From NCBI GenBank assembly GCA_029987235.1, contig DALTWF010000004.1, forward strand, positions 1 to 64,000: 64,000 nt of DNA, in the 5' to 3' direction. This document shows positions 1 to 9,554 of this stretch, piece after piece. A model generated the notes under the pieces. That model did not search any database and was not told the origin of the DNA. It worked only from the letters and a program-made list of their open reading frames with translations. The DNA is from Methanocorpusculum sp. Lineage in GTDB: Archaea > Halobacteriota > Methanomicrobia > Methanomicrobiales > Methanocorpusculaceae. The first letter of the stretch is position 1; the number at the start of each line of letters is the position of its first letter. A program made the translations under genes and the position numbers.

Positions 1-87
1 GGACATACACCAGAAGATGTGTTTTGGCATGCGCAAGCGCCGGAACGGATATTTGTGTATGTTAACAGCTGGTTTTGTGATTTTTAA
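1..87 (+). CDS. C-terminal end of an unidentified protein (partial)
   Basis: The first 28 codons of the window are open in frame 1 and end with TAA at 85-87; the rest of the gene lies outside. The visible tail contains PERIFVYVNSWFCDF. This vaguely resembles the tail of the convergent gene at 158-682 (SEKVFVNVKRMDKGFGYF): a charged E-K/R pair, then (I/V)FV, then a terminal aromatic F-x-x-F. The two may be paralogues arranged tail to tail, but the similarity is short. No function can be assigned. It could also be a chance open frame at the window edge. Confidence 0.4.
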   Translation, partial: GHTPEDVFWHAQAPERIFVYVNSWFCDF

Positions 88-157
88 TATTCGGTACCAA
101 AAATTTGTGAACTAATTTCAGGATACTACAATAAAAAAAATATATAAAAATATTTTA

Positions 158-682
158 TTACTGGAAGTAACCAAATCCCTTATCCATTCTCTTCACATTC
201 ACAAAGACCTTTTCGGATTCATCGGACGTAATGAAAGTAAGAAGCGGGATTGTGGTGCCAAACTCATGTTGATAAAACCAGTATGTACTTCCATCACCAT
301 AATCCATTACAGCATTGTTTACCGTAAATACCGCCTTATCAGTATCAACCGACTTGAACGTTACAATCTGATCACGACCTATTTCCGGATAATTTGCCAC
401 CGCAAGAACACGATTCTTTAAATCCTCCTTGCCAAACAAAAAAACCAGAAATTCAATCCATTTGTCTACCGTATAATCAACAGTAACCTCGGCATTGGTA
501 CCAGTCAGAACAAATGTTACTGCTTCAATATTCAGATACCCATACTTGTTGTTCTCATAGATTGGCACCATTTTGCGCATAGTTGTGTCATCAGCAGAGG
601 GGGCGTCATCTGCAAGTACCGGTGCTGCAAACGAACACAATAAAACCACACATACTATTATAATGTAACGAATCTTCTTCAT
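158..682 (-). CDS. secreted hypothetical protein
   Basis: A 174-residue protein that I do not recognise. The N-terminus is a clear Sec signal peptide: MKKIR, a hydrophobic core IIIVCVVLLC, then a probable cleavage site after VLA, before DDAPS. No lipobox cysteine is present, so the mature protein of about 150 residues should be released or held at the cell surface. The rest is beta-rich with no metal or catalytic motif that I can name. Its start codon overlaps the stop of the upstream DUF373 gene by one base, so the two are co-transcribed. It has a higher A+T content than the core genes further along. Confidence 0.75.
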   Translation of the reverse strand: MKKIRYIIIVCVVLLCSFAAPVLADDAPSADDTTMRKMVPIYENNKYGYLNIEAVTFVLTGTNAEVTVDYTVDKWIEFLVFLFGKEDLKNRVLAVANYPEIGRDQIVTFKSVDTDKAVFTVNNAVMDYGDGSTYWFYQHEFGTTIPLLTFITSDESEKVFVNVKRMDKGFGYFQ

Positions 683-1866
683 CAGTACTTCACCCTCTTG
701 TAATGAGTCTTTCCTGCTTTTTCCATTTCAGCCGCCACTTCTTCCTCACGCCGGCGCTTTTCCAGCCATTTTCCAACAGAGCGCTGGAAATGCGGTCGGA
801 AATAAATTCCAACAAACGCAAGAATAAGACTGAGAACAGCCATAACAATAAATACAATCAGACCTTCCGTTGTTGACATCATAAAAGGATCCAGTTGCGA
901 AACCGACATGAAATAAAACAACGCGCCATATGCAATTAAACCGCCTGCTGCAACAAAAAACGGCACAACAAACATTCTTGTCAATGCAGGTTTATTATTC
1001 TGCATGAAATCAGCAATCTTTCCCACACATGCAACAAATGCTCCTGCAAAGAACCAAATCATAGCTCCAAACAGGAACGTAAAGATAGCATAGAGCGCAC
1101 CTGCAAAACCTGTATTCGGATACAGAGTAATCATACTCATGCACCCGGCAAGAAGACCCACTATACAAAGCAGAATTGTACAGATATAAGCAATACCTGC
1201 AAACTTTCCGTTTTTGAACGAGTCTATGATTCCATGATAAGCAACACCGAAATAATCCGCAATGCCAAAGCCCTTGAAAATAATATAAATACCAATTACA
1301 CCAAGCACAATCAGAATTGCATTCAGCGCAGGCACAATAAACGCAAGGACCGCGAACAATACAAACACCGCCCCGATAGGAACAAGAATACCTTTTGCAA
1401 CCTTCGGATCATCAAGGAGTTTTTTCACTATGTAAAACTTGCTCTCCATATCCGGCAACTGCTTGATAGTAACACGGACAACACCTGCCACTTTTATGCG
1501 CGACTGAATAATAGGCAGAACAAATTCATCTTCTGCGCCATCCGAGATTAAAATACAGTCATCTATTTCATGCTCTTCAACGATTTTTTCCAGATGATTA
1601 CCAAGCCTGCGGTCGCCTTCAAGCATATTGGTATGATTTCCTGAAAGAAGCGCAATTTCAACATCCTCGCCTTTGGCAAGAAGTTCATCATACGTTTTTA
1701 TCGTCTGAAAAATTGCATTCGTATCAGAATCTTCCGGATCTGCGATACCAAGAGCAGTTGCTGCTGCAAGACACGGACCGCGCCCAACGCACGGACTGTC
1801 CACTTTTGCTTTATATCCGATATCGTCATCACGGTCGACACAAAGAACCAGAGTTCGCCCACTCAT
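682..1866 (-). CDS. DUF373 family membrane protein
   Basis: A 394-residue protein of the archaeal DUF373 family, whose function is unknown. The soluble first third starts with LVLCVDRDDDIG, an acidic stretch typical of the family, and carries conserved GNH and DGAEDEF motifs (about residues 75-115). From about residue 160 there are roughly six membrane helices, then a basic tail rich in K, R and E. It lies upstream of, and overlaps by one base, the secreted protein at 158-682, suggesting a small envelope operon. An A+T-rich stretch with TATAAC/TATAG precedes the start and is a plausible box A region. Confidence 0.85.
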   Translation of the reverse strand: MSGRTLVLCVDRDDDIGYKAKVDSPCVGRGPCLAAATALGIADPEDSDTNAIFQTIKTYDELLAKGEDVEIALLSGNHTNMLEGDRRLGNHLEKIVEEHEIDDCILISDGAEDEFVLPIIQSRIKVAGVVRVTIKQLPDMESKFYIVKKLLDDPKVAKGILVPIGAVFVLFAVLAFIVPALNAILIVLGVIGIYIIFKGFGIADYFGVAYHGIIDSFKNGKFAGIAYICTILLCIVGLLAGCMSMITLYPNTGFAGALYAIFTFLFGAMIWFFAGAFVACVGKIADFMQNNKPALTRMFVVPFFVAAGGLIAYGALFYFMSVSQLDPFMMSTTEGLIVFIVMAVLSLILAFVGIYFRPHFQRSVGKWLEKRRREEEVAAEMEKAGKTHYKRVKY

Positions 1867-1934
1867 TAATACTATAAGTTATATCACTCAATGATTAAAT
1901 ATCTGTTGGGAACAGAATAAAAAAAAGAAAATAT

Positions 1935-2825
1935 TTAGATAAGTTTGGACCGCTGGAGTTTGAGCAGGTCTTCGGTAGTGAGTTTTTCTCCGCTCTTGAA
2001 TGCGTTGAAAATGGTCTCAGCTTCCTTTCTTGCAGACTTGTTCTCCTTCACAGTCTTTACTTTCTTCTGTTTGGTTCTGATTCCGGTTAAGACCTTGTCG
2101 TAGTCTCTTAAGGATTTCTGGCATTCGAGGAATTTCTTGTGTTCCTGGTCTGCTGCTTCCTGTGCTTCAACAAACTGCTTGTGTTTTGCATCTGCACCCT
2201 CGCGCGACTTGTCTGCCTTTCTGTAGCACTCCACCATGAGGTCGTGGTGTTTCTGTGCGAGTTCTGCCTTTTCGGTAACTTCAGAGTGCATAGAGGATGC
2301 CTGCTTTCTGTACTCGCGTGCTTCAACTAAGCGAGAACGGATTTCCTTGTTCTGCTCGTGTTCTTCTTCCTGGTCTTTGAGTTCGGCTTTGAGTTGTTTG
2401 ATTTTATCAACAATCCCATTCTCTTTCTCTTTGGAGAGCTGCATAGTCATCTGCTCTTTTTCGAGCTGGTCAATCTGACGCTGGATGTCTTTTGCAGACG
2501 GCTTCTTCTCATGCGGTGCTGCTGGTGCCGGGGTCGGCGCTGCGCCGGATTCTGCACGGAGTGCATCGATTTCTTCAAAGAGTTTGTTTGCCTTGTCGTT
2601 TAACTCATTTCTCTTTTCCTTGAGAGACTGAACGTCATTGTTGGACTGGTCACGAAGTTCTTTGTTCTTCTGTGCCTCTTCAACATACTGGCGGGTTGCT
2701 GCGTTTAACTCGTTTCTTTCACGTGCATACTGGGATGCCTGTGCATTTAACTCGTTACGCTTTGCTTTGTGTTCTTCAGACTCTGCAAGAAGTGCTTTTC
2801 TTTTATCGACAAGATCTTCGGTCAA
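1935..2825 (-). CDS. archaeal coiled-coil protein (COG1340 type)
   Basis: A 296-residue protein built almost entirely of charged heptads, with repeated KRNELNA-type segments in the first 100 residues. A short proline/alanine hinge (APTPAPAAP, about residue 95-105) separates two long coiled coils. This composition and the KRNELN repeats match the uncharacterised archaeal coiled-coil family COG1340. The start is a TTG preceded by GGTAAGGTAAG, a weak Shine-Dalgarno-like sequence; no ATG in frame gives a better start. A run of T on the coding strand after the stop (around 1915-1930) probably terminates the transcript. A structural or scaffold role is only an inference. Confidence 0.75.
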   Translation of the reverse strand: MTEDLVDKRKALLAESEEHKAKRNELNAQASQYARERNELNAATRQYVEEAQKNKELRDQSNNDVQSLKEKRNELNDKANKLFEEIDALRAESGAAPTPAPAAPHEKKPSAKDIQRQIDQLEKEQMTMQLSKEKENGIVDKIKQLKAELKDQEEEHEQNKEIRSRLVEAREYRKQASSMHSEVTEKAELAQKHHDLMVECYRKADKSREGADAKHKQFVEAQEAADQEHKKFLECQKSLRDYDKVLTGIRTKQKKVKTVKENKSARKEAETIFNAFKSGEKLTTEDLLKLQRSKLI

Positions 2826-3079
2826 CGTTCTTACCTTACCTTGAATTGGCCGTACAATACAGATGAACCGGAAAAAATACGATGCAAAATAAATGAATCA
2901 GAAGTAAAACAGTCTTGAATTTCAGTAATTTTGTTCATTTTCTCTATACCGGTTTACCATCCGTACGAATCGTTTTTCGATTCCGGAGGTACGACTTTCC
3001 TATTATTAATGGATGTATTAGAATTTAAACATATGCTATATGTATCACAAACCTCTTTTTATCTGCCGCCTAACACTAT

Positions 3080-4414
3080 ATGCAAATGGACTCGATACGA
3101 TATTACGACATCCGTTTTGTCCGGGGGGAAACAGTATCTATCACCTCGGAAAACGGTAAAATAGAAAATGCAGGTTCATCATTTTACGGCAAGGCACTTG
3201 TCCGTGTTCTCGGGGAAAACGGCTGGGGTTACTACTGTGCATCCTCGTTTGACATGGATGACGAAAAAGCAAAGCGTGAGGCAATAGCGCGCGCTGCACA
3301 TGCCGCGCGCCTTGCAAATGTACATGCCGATGTAGCAGAAGTGCCTGAAAGTTCCCCGCGTTCGTGGAATGCGGGGGCAGCAGAGCAGCGAAAAATCCCG
3401 CTCGATGAAAAGGCGCGCGACCTCTTACATATTGAATCTGCGGCACGCGGTGATGAGATTGTCAGCACCTCAGCACGTTACGGTGAACAGTATCAGGATG
3501 TACTCTTCGAAGACGCAAACGGCAATGAGGCAAAATCCTCGGTCTGCCGCACGGTTTTTACGATATCATCCGTTGCAGCAAGAAACGGCGACATGCAGAT
3601 GAATTACGAACAGAAAGGAACCGTAGGCGGACTGCGTCTTTCAGACTGTCTCCCGCTTGGAAAACAATGCTCGGAAATCGCAGTAAAACTCCTTGACGCA
3701 AAACCGGCGCCGGGCGGCGTTATGCCTGCCGTCTTGAATCCGGAACTTGCAGGCGTGTTTGCCCATGAAGCAGTAGGTCACGCATCTGAAGGAGACCTTG
3801 TCAGAGACGGCATATCCGTATTGGGTGATAAAATCGGTCAGGTTGTCGGCAGTAAAATTGTAACAATTATTGACGACCCGTCTCTGCATTTTTATGGGTA
3901 CGAACCGTTTGACGCGGAAGGAATAGCCGCAGGACCGGCTGAATTAATCAAAAACGGCGTTATGAACACCTTTATGCACTCACGGGAAACACTTGCTGCA
4001 ATCGGAAACGGCGAAGCGGGCCACGCCCGTGCCGAACCTGGTATGCAGCCGCTTGTCAGAATGAGCAATACCTACATCAAAGAAGGAGACGCCTCCTATG
4101 ACGAAATTCTTGAAACCTGCAGAAACGGCGTGCTTTTATCAGGCAGCCGTGGAGGACAGGTTGACACGGGGCGCGGCGTGTTTCAATTCAATGCAAAATA
4201 CGGATACATGATTGAAAACGGCGAAACAACGCAGATGCTGCGCGATGTCTCGCTTTCGGGCGATATTTTATCGGTCCTGCACAATATTGAACTGTGCGGA
4301 AATGAACGGCGCATGAGCGCCGGAATGTGCGGAAAAGGACAGAGTGTACCGGTTTCTGACGGGGCACCGCATATTTTCCTGTCCGATGCAACTGTGGGAG
4401 GTGCCGGACAATGA
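3080..4414 (+). CDS. tldD: TldD metalloprotease subunit
   Basis: A 444-residue member of the TldD/PmbA (U62) peptidase family. The zinc motif HEAVGHASEGD is near residue 230 and contains the HExxxH pattern that in E. coli TldD holds the active-site metal. TldD works with TldE as a heterodimer that degrades unfolded peptides and matures microcin B17 and CcdA. The tldE gene follows with a 4-bp ATGA overlap, so the two subunits are translationally coupled. Two ATG codons, at 3080 and 3086, are both possible; no strong Shine-Dalgarno sequence distinguishes them. The cytoplasmic substrates in methanogens are unknown. Confidence 0.9.
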   Translation: MQMDSIRYYDIRFVRGETVSITSENGKIENAGSSFYGKALVRVLGENGWGYYCASSFDMDDEKAKREAIARAAHAARLANVHADVAEVPESSPRSWNAGAAEQRKIPLDEKARDLLHIESAARGDEIVSTSARYGEQYQDVLFEDANGNEAKSSVCRTVFTISSVAARNGDMQMNYEQKGTVGGLRLSDCLPLGKQCSEIAVKLLDAKPAPGGVMPAVLNPELAGVFAHEAVGHASEGDLVRDGISVLGDKIGQVVGSKIVTIIDDPSLHFYGYEPFDAEGIAAGPAELIKNGVMNTFMHSRETLAAIGNGEAGHARAEPGMQPLVRMSNTYIKEGDASYDEILETCRNGVLLSGSRGGQVDTGRGVFQFNAKYGYMIENGETTQMLRDVSLSGDILSVLHNIELCGNERRMSAGMCGKGQSVPVSDGAPHIFLSDATVGGAGQ

Positions 4415-5706
4415 ACAGCTTTGCATTCAGCGTTGATGAGGTTCTTCGCGCAGGAGAGCGTATTTCAGACGAAGTTGAGGTATATTTCACCGAATCAAAC
4501 GACCTCTCGCTTGAACAGCGCGAGTCGGATGTATCATCCGTATTCGAGCATGCGGGCAAATCCGTCTATATCCGCGTCTTAAAAGACCATAAAATCGGTG
4601 TTTCTGGCACATCTGACATCACCCGCTGGAAAGACTGTCTGAATGCAGCGGTCTCTTCTGCAAAACTTGCCGAACCAGTACCGGATTCATTCGGATTTTC
4701 CGAAAAATGCGCAATTCCCGCAGGAGACGACCCGTTTGATTCAGGTCTTGAAATTTCTCCCGAAACCGCAAACGAGTATCTGAAACGAATGAACGAAGGT
4801 GCCGCCATGCATAAAGAATCCCGCGTTGTTTCCGGCTCAGTAACGCTTTTTGAGGGCAGTTCCGTTCTTGCGAACTCAAACGGTGTGTATCTTGAGCGTA
4901 AAGCCACCGACATAGTGCTTGGTATGGACTCAATCTGTGAAGGTTCAACCGGCTATGAATATGATTCAAGCCCGTTTGCCTCCCGCATTAATCCGGAAAA
5001 AACCGGAGAACGAAACACATTCTGGGCAACGGCTTCCCGCAACGGTGTTTCTATCGAATCCGGTAAATATGACGTGGTCTTTTCCGAACATGTGGTTGAT
5101 TCGCTTATCTTAGAACTTTTAGCCGACGCCGTAAATGGTAAAAACGTACTGCATGGAAAATCCATTTATGCGGGCAAACTCGGTGAATCTGTTGCAAATC
5201 AGGCGCTTTCCATAACCGAATCCCCTTCAGACAAAACCGGCTCTTCCTGGCGGAGATTTGACTGCGAAGCAACGCCCTGCCGCGATATTTCCATCATAGA
5301 CAAGGGCGTTTTAACCTCGCTCCTCTATGACAGAAAGACAGCTGCAATGGCGAATACACAAAGCACCGCAAGCGCCCAGAAGGGTGCAGACGGTTCGATA
5401 TTCATAAGCCCGCACTGCTTAAGAATTGATGCGCCGAAAGGAAATCTGCTGGAAAAACCGTGTCTATACATCAATGAAGTAATCGGCGCACATACTGCAA
5501 ACCAGCTGACCGGAGAATTCTCCGTAGAAACGGCAAACGCCTTCCTGTGCGAAGGGGGCAGATTTACAAAGCCGGTGAAAAAAGCCATGATTTCAGGCAA
5601 TGTCTTTGAAATTTTAGCAAAGGAAGTTACCGTGTCAGAAGAAGTAAAAGTACTTGGTTCTGCTGTTGTTCCGAAGATGCGGATTAGCGGAATGCAGGTT
5701 GTGTAA
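4411..5706 (+). CDS. tldE: TldE/PmbA protein
   Basis: A 431-residue partner of TldD. It shares the TldD fold but lacks the HExxxH zinc motif, as expected for the TldE (PmbA) subunit, which contributes to substrate binding in the heterodimer. Recognisable features are the GSVTLFEGSSVLANSNG segment in the first third and the C-terminal IYINEVIGAH-type and SGN-type motifs common to PmbA proteins. Its start overlaps the tldD stop by 4 bp. No gene for a peptide antibiotic lies nearby, so a general proteolytic role is more likely than toxin maturation. Confidence 0.9.
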   Translation: MNSFAFSVDEVLRAGERISDEVEVYFTESNDLSLEQRESDVSSVFEHAGKSVYIRVLKDHKIGVSGTSDITRWKDCLNAAVSSAKLAEPVPDSFGFSEKCAIPAGDDPFDSGLEISPETANEYLKRMNEGAAMHKESRVVSGSVTLFEGSSVLANSNGVYLERKATDIVLGMDSICEGSTGYEYDSSPFASRINPEKTGERNTFWATASRNGVSIESGKYDVVFSEHVVDSLILELLADAVNGKNVLHGKSIYAGKLGESVANQALSITESPSDKTGSSWRRFDCEATPCRDISIIDKGVLTSLLYDRKTAAMANTQSTASAQKGADGSIFISPHCLRIDAPKGNLLEKPCLYINEVIGAHTANQLTGEFSVETANAFLCEGGRFTKPVKKAMISGNVFEILAKEVTVSEEVKVLGSAVVPKMRISGMQVV

Positions 5707-5779
5707 AACCCCCACATCCTCTTTATTCGCAACAGATATCAAAGTTGATAACCTATTACTGCATATTATACAGTATAGT

Positions 5780-6448
5780 ATGATGCAAATTGTTTTTCTT
5801 ACAGATATTCATGGTAAAACCGATATTGCAGCGTCGATTTTTGATACTGAAGACCCGGACTATGTTTTTATCGGAGGAGACATAACCGACCTCGGCGAAC
5901 CCCTTGACAAAGTAATTCCCTTAATGGAAGACATTCCGGCACCTGTTTTTGTCGTGCCGGGAAACTGCGATAAACGCGAAATCCTTCAGGTACTTGAAGC
6001 ATCCGATGCGGTCCCGGTTCATAAAAAATGTCTTGATCTTGGGGAAATAACCGTTGCCGGAATCGGCGGCTCAAACCCGACACCGTTTGCAACCCCCTTT
6101 GAACATCCAGAGGAAGAGGCGGAAGAAATCTGTAATGGTCTTGTTTCCGGCATGAAAAAGAACCGGTGGAACATTTTAATCTCACACGCCCCGCCGTACG
6201 GGTATTTAGATGAAGTTGCACCCGATGTACATGTAGGCTGTCATGCGGTTGCAAAAGTGCTTCCGGAATTTGACATAATCTGTTGTGGACACATTCATGA
6301 ACAGAAAGGAATTGTGCATGTCGGACACCGCATTATTGTAAATCCGGGCGAGGCACGCGCAGGAAACTATGCGGTAATCACTATCAATGATGATGGAGAC
6401 GAGCCGGAAGTTGTGCTGAAAAATGTCTTCGATGACGAAGAAGACTAA
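5780..6448 (+). CDS. calcineurin-like metallophosphoesterase
   Basis: A 222-residue cytoplasmic phosphoesterase. The family metal-binding motifs are visible in order: LTDIHG (D-x-H), GGDITDLG (GD), PGNCD (GNCD/GNHD), SHAPP (H) and GHIHEQ (GHxH). The C-terminus NPGEA is typical of the YfcE/MJ0936-like archaeal branch. The frame is open 42 codons further upstream, but that part is low-quality protein overlapping tldE. I chose the ATG at 5780 because the protein then begins MMQIVFLTDIHG. This start has the sequence GTATAGTATG, a start context that recurs in this window. The substrate is unknown. Confidence 0.85.
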   Translation: MMQIVFLTDIHGKTDIAASIFDTEDPDYVFIGGDITDLGEPLDKVIPLMEDIPAPVFVVPGNCDKREILQVLEASDAVPVHKKCLDLGEITVAGIGGSNPTPFATPFEHPEEEAEEICNGLVSGMKKNRWNILISHAPPYGYLDEVAPDVHVGCHAVAKVLPEFDIICCGHIHEQKGIVHVGHRIIVNPGEARAGNYAVITINDDGDEPEVVLKNVFDDEED

Positions 6449-6489
6449 CTTTATTAATTCACAAAAAGAGCGGGGAAACTCCCGTACCC

Positions 6490-8112
6490 TTAATTTTTCT
6501 TCGTCTTCCTGACCTTAACTGCAACCCCGCGCTTTGCATGTGTCATTTCATACGCACCCATTGCCGCTTTTCCGGTCGCAAGATACCCCTCGCCTTCGAC
6601 AAGGACCTCATCACCCTCACGAATCCGCGGGTCGCAGTCGGCAACCCCCGGCGCCAGAACATCGCCCTGCGGCGTAAAGCCGGGAGAGATTTGCACACGG
6701 TAGCCCGAAATAAATTTCCAGCCGTCATGTGTCGGGCGGAGAAGACCCGTTTCGGTATCGATGGAGAAAATCTGCGTCTTTTTCTCATAGATTTTCTGCT
6801 CGGGATAACGACCTTTTGCAATCCAGCCCTTTGTTTCAACCGTATCTCCAAACTGCCAGGAAAGCGTTCCTGACAGGTGCGCACTGCGCACCCTGCGGGA
6901 CTCACGCAGCGCATTGTTTAACGCCCGAAGCGAGTCCTGCGAAAGCGGCTTGTCGTCATTGCACGTAAATTCAAGCGTAACTCCGGCACGAACTGCCGCC
7001 TCTTTTGCCACCTCTTTTGCACCGCCCTCAAGATGACAGAGAATTCTGTCATAATGGAATTTCGAAAGATATGCCGCAAGATAGCCGGCAAGAACGGAGC
7101 ATTCTTCTTTGTCCCAGTAACCCGTAACAGGCACATCATAATGTCCTGCCGGATAAATTAACTCAAGTTCACGCGGAACCACACCGAGAGGCGAGGTTAC
7201 AATTACCTCATGCGCACGGTTGTCAACCACTTTCATAAACATCTGATGCGAGCGGGAAAGCGAATACGGCTTACGTGCCGCACAGGGTAAAAGCACACAG
7301 ATATCCGACCGAGGAGGAGTGAACCGCTCGAGAATACGGTTTTCAAAGAGCGCAATTTCGCGGCGGAACATAGACTCGCCCGCATTTGCATACAGACGTG
7401 CAGCGCGCACCGATGGATAGGAGGTATCAAAGGCGGTCGAGCGGTCAATATGCCGGAGCAGTTCCACCTGGGGTGCTTTCATTCTGCAGCGCATTTCGAT
7501 AAATTCGCGCATCTGACCACGTTCAATCCATGTTTTGCAGTAGGCAATCTCACGTTCGAGTGCAAGACGGTTGTGAAGCTTTACGTCACCCGTTTTGCAT
7601 CCCTCGCAGCAGCATATACCGCGATTCATGTATTCTTTAGAGAATTCACCATCAACGGTACAGAATTTTCCCTGTATAGACGCAAGGTCAACCGCCGTAT
7701 AGTCAAATACGTCAAAGCCCGCATAAATCAGGGATGCGACATTTGACGGAAGCGCCGATGCGGGTGCATACCGCGCGGAGTCTACTGGCGCATTCTGCAG
7801 CATTTCCAGATATTCAACCGTTCTTTTGCTGTCTTCAAGCGTATTGTTCCAGTTCGTAACCATGACAATACCGGGACCTCCTGCTGTATTCAACGGATGG
7901 ATACAGTAAGGCTCTTCTGCGCCGGGGGTAAAATATTTGTCTATATCAGATTTCGGCGCAGAAAGCGGGAGGTTGGAAAAATCCCACGCGGCAAGAGATG
8001 GGAATTTTACCTCCATATCAAGAACTGCCGGCGTCTGATAGACATCGTCACCGATTTTCAGCGACCCGATGCGGGCTAGAAAATCGCGTCTGCGCACGTC
8101 AAATAAACTCAT
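6490..8112 (-). CDS. arcS: archaeosine synthase subunit alpha
   Basis: A 540-residue TGT paralogue. ArcS (formerly TgtA2) acts on preQ0 at position 15 of tRNA, adding lysine; with the radical SAM partner RaSEA this gives archaeosine. The N-terminal half resembles TGT and keeps a cysteine cluster (GICCCEGC). The middle carries the ArcS signature PCAARKPYSLSRSH (about residue 270) and an Rossmann-like domain with HLEGGAKEVAKEA. The last 80 residues form a PUA RNA-binding domain. It starts inside the tgtA stop (4-bp overlap), so the two archaeosine steps are coupled. No RaSEA gene is seen here. Confidence 0.9.
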   Translation of the reverse strand: MSLFDVRRRDFLARIGSLKIGDDVYQTPAVLDMEVKFPSLAAWDFSNLPLSAPKSDIDKYFTPGAEEPYCIHPLNTAGGPGIVMVTNWNNTLEDSKRTVEYLEMLQNAPVDSARYAPASALPSNVASLIYAGFDVFDYTAVDLASIQGKFCTVDGEFSKEYMNRGICCCEGCKTGDVKLHNRLALEREIAYCKTWIERGQMREFIEMRCRMKAPQVELLRHIDRSTAFDTSYPSVRAARLYANAGESMFRREIALFENRILERFTPPRSDICVLLPCAARKPYSLSRSHQMFMKVVDNRAHEVIVTSPLGVVPRELELIYPAGHYDVPVTGYWDKEECSVLAGYLAAYLSKFHYDRILCHLEGGAKEVAKEAAVRAGVTLEFTCNDDKPLSQDSLRALNNALRESRRVRSAHLSGTLSWQFGDTVETKGWIAKGRYPEQKIYEKKTQIFSIDTETGLLRPTHDGWKFISGYRVQISPGFTPQGDVLAPGVADCDPRIREGDEVLVEGEGYLATGKAAMGAYEMTHAKRGVAVKVRKTKKN

Positions 8113-9554
8113 TTAATGAACTCCGCGTCGGGGAATGCATCTTCAAAAGTCTTCTGCCATTTGGGGGATGCAGAAATGACCAGTTTTGTTTCCGGATTGG
8201 TCGCCATCAGCCCTTTCATGCCCTTAATGCCATATTCGACCATGGTTGCATCCCATGTGGGAATCTCTGCCTGACCCGCCGGGAAGGTTTCGGCAAGTTC
8301 ATAGGGAAGCGGTCCGAACGGCGGCTTAAATTCAATTACCTCGTTATACCGGGACGGAACAGGGCCGCCTGCTGCAAGAAGCACTTCGGGACCAAGTGCG
8401 ATTCTTGCAACCATCTTGTGATACAGGGCGACCTCGGGACGTTTGCATGATTCATCACCGCGGTAGAAGAACCGGCGCTTGCTTGCACGGTCAAACGGTG
8501 CAATTTCATCAATGCGTTCGAGCATCCGGCGGTAGCCGTCCAGAAGTTTCGGATGCGCACGGCAGCGCTCGTCAACCAGTTCAAAGAGAGTGCCGTCCTG
8601 AACCGCAGCACGAACACGGGCAATTTCTGCAATCGTGACTGCAAGATTGTGCTGCGCAAGAAGTTTTACACGGTCCGGGGATTTGCGCAGTTCTTCTGCA
8701 GTGTGATTGCGACAGACCGGACAAGCGCAGGGAAGTTCACTCATTTCATCAAGGTGCAGGGTGCCCGACGGCGTAATATAGCGGCCGTCTTTTGCATAAA
8801 GCGCGTATGCCGCCGAATCAAACACATCACAGCCGCAGGCAACCGCAAGGGCAAACATCGAAGGGTGTCCTGCGCCGAAGAGGTGCACACAGGCGCCCGG
8901 GGCAAGTCCTTTCTTTGCATCGATGATGACATCGACCAAATCTGCATAACGGTAGGCTTCCATTAAGGGAACTACGGCTCCGATGGGTGTGTAAGTGCAT
9001 CCGAGTCCGGTCACAATTTCTCCGGACTTTTTGCGCAGGTCGCCGTAGGTTGCGCCCTGAACCGGACCTGCAAGGGGCGCATCAGCACCGAAAATTTCAC
9101 GCGCTCTGGCTAAATTACTGTAGGTTATCTCCATCTGCCGTTCGACTTCGGCACGGTCGGTGTCGGGAAGTGTCGGCAGATCCTGCGGCACCCAGATATC
9201 AGAGCCGATATCGCGTTGGAATGCGATGGTTTCTTCGTTGGTGATATCCACACTTCCATAGACCATCATCTGAAACGAGCCGGAATCGGTCATAATCAGG
9301 CCGTCAAAGTTCAGCACATCATGCAGTCCGCGCTCGAGTGCGGGTTGTCTGAACTCCTTGCTTTTGGAAAATATATAGGCGTTGGTAATAATTCCTTCCA
9401 CGCCCATTTTTTTCATTTCCGCGGGCGGTATTATCTGGAGGTGAGGGTTTACAACCGGCAATAGTGCCGGGGTTTTCACGGCACGTTCCCCTGCCTTTAG
9501 TTTACCCACGCGCCCGGCAATATCTTTATGGATTACCTCAAAGGTTATCGGCAT
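8109..9554 (-). CDS. tgtA: tRNA-guanine(15) transglycosylase
   Basis: A 481-residue archaeal TGT, which exchanges guanine-15 in tRNA for preQ0. Visible motifs are TDSGSFQ (catalytic Asp region, about residue 92), the GPVQGATYGDLR substrate loop, HLFGAGHPSMFALAV, DVFDSAAYALYAKDGRY (second catalytic Asp region) and the zinc site CACPVC with a downstream His. The chain ends after the C1-like domain (about residue 480), whereas classical archaeal TGTs run to about 580 residues with a terminal PUA domain. That domain is absent here but present in the adjacent ArcS. The gene abuts the AMMECR1 gene and leads into arcS. Confidence 0.92.
   Translation of the reverse strand: MPITFEVIHKDIAGRVGKLKAGERAVKTPALLPVVNPHLQIIPPAEMKKMGVEGIITNAYIFSKSKEFRQPALERGLHDVLNFDGLIMTDSGSFQMMVYGSVDITNEETIAFQRDIGSDIWVPQDLPTLPDTDRAEVERQMEITYSNLARAREIFGADAPLAGPVQGATYGDLRKKSGEIVTGLGCTYTPIGAVVPLMEAYRYADLVDVIIDAKKGLAPGACVHLFGAGHPSMFALAVACGCDVFDSAAYALYAKDGRYITPSGTLHLDEMSELPCACPVCRNHTAEELRKSPDRVKLLAQHNLAVTIAEIARVRAAVQDGTLFELVDERCRAHPKLLDGYRRMLERIDEIAPFDRASKRRFFYRGDESCKRPEVALYHKMVARIALGPEVLLAAGGPVPSRYNEVIEFKPPFGPLPYELAETFPAGQAEIPTWDATMVEYGIKGMKGLMATNPETKLVISASPKWQKTFEDAFPDAEFIK

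Noticed and set aside
2931..3164. 77-codon + strand frame before tldD
   Set aside because: It runs into tldD in another frame, has an odd composition and no ribosome site. The tldD promoter region lies inside it.
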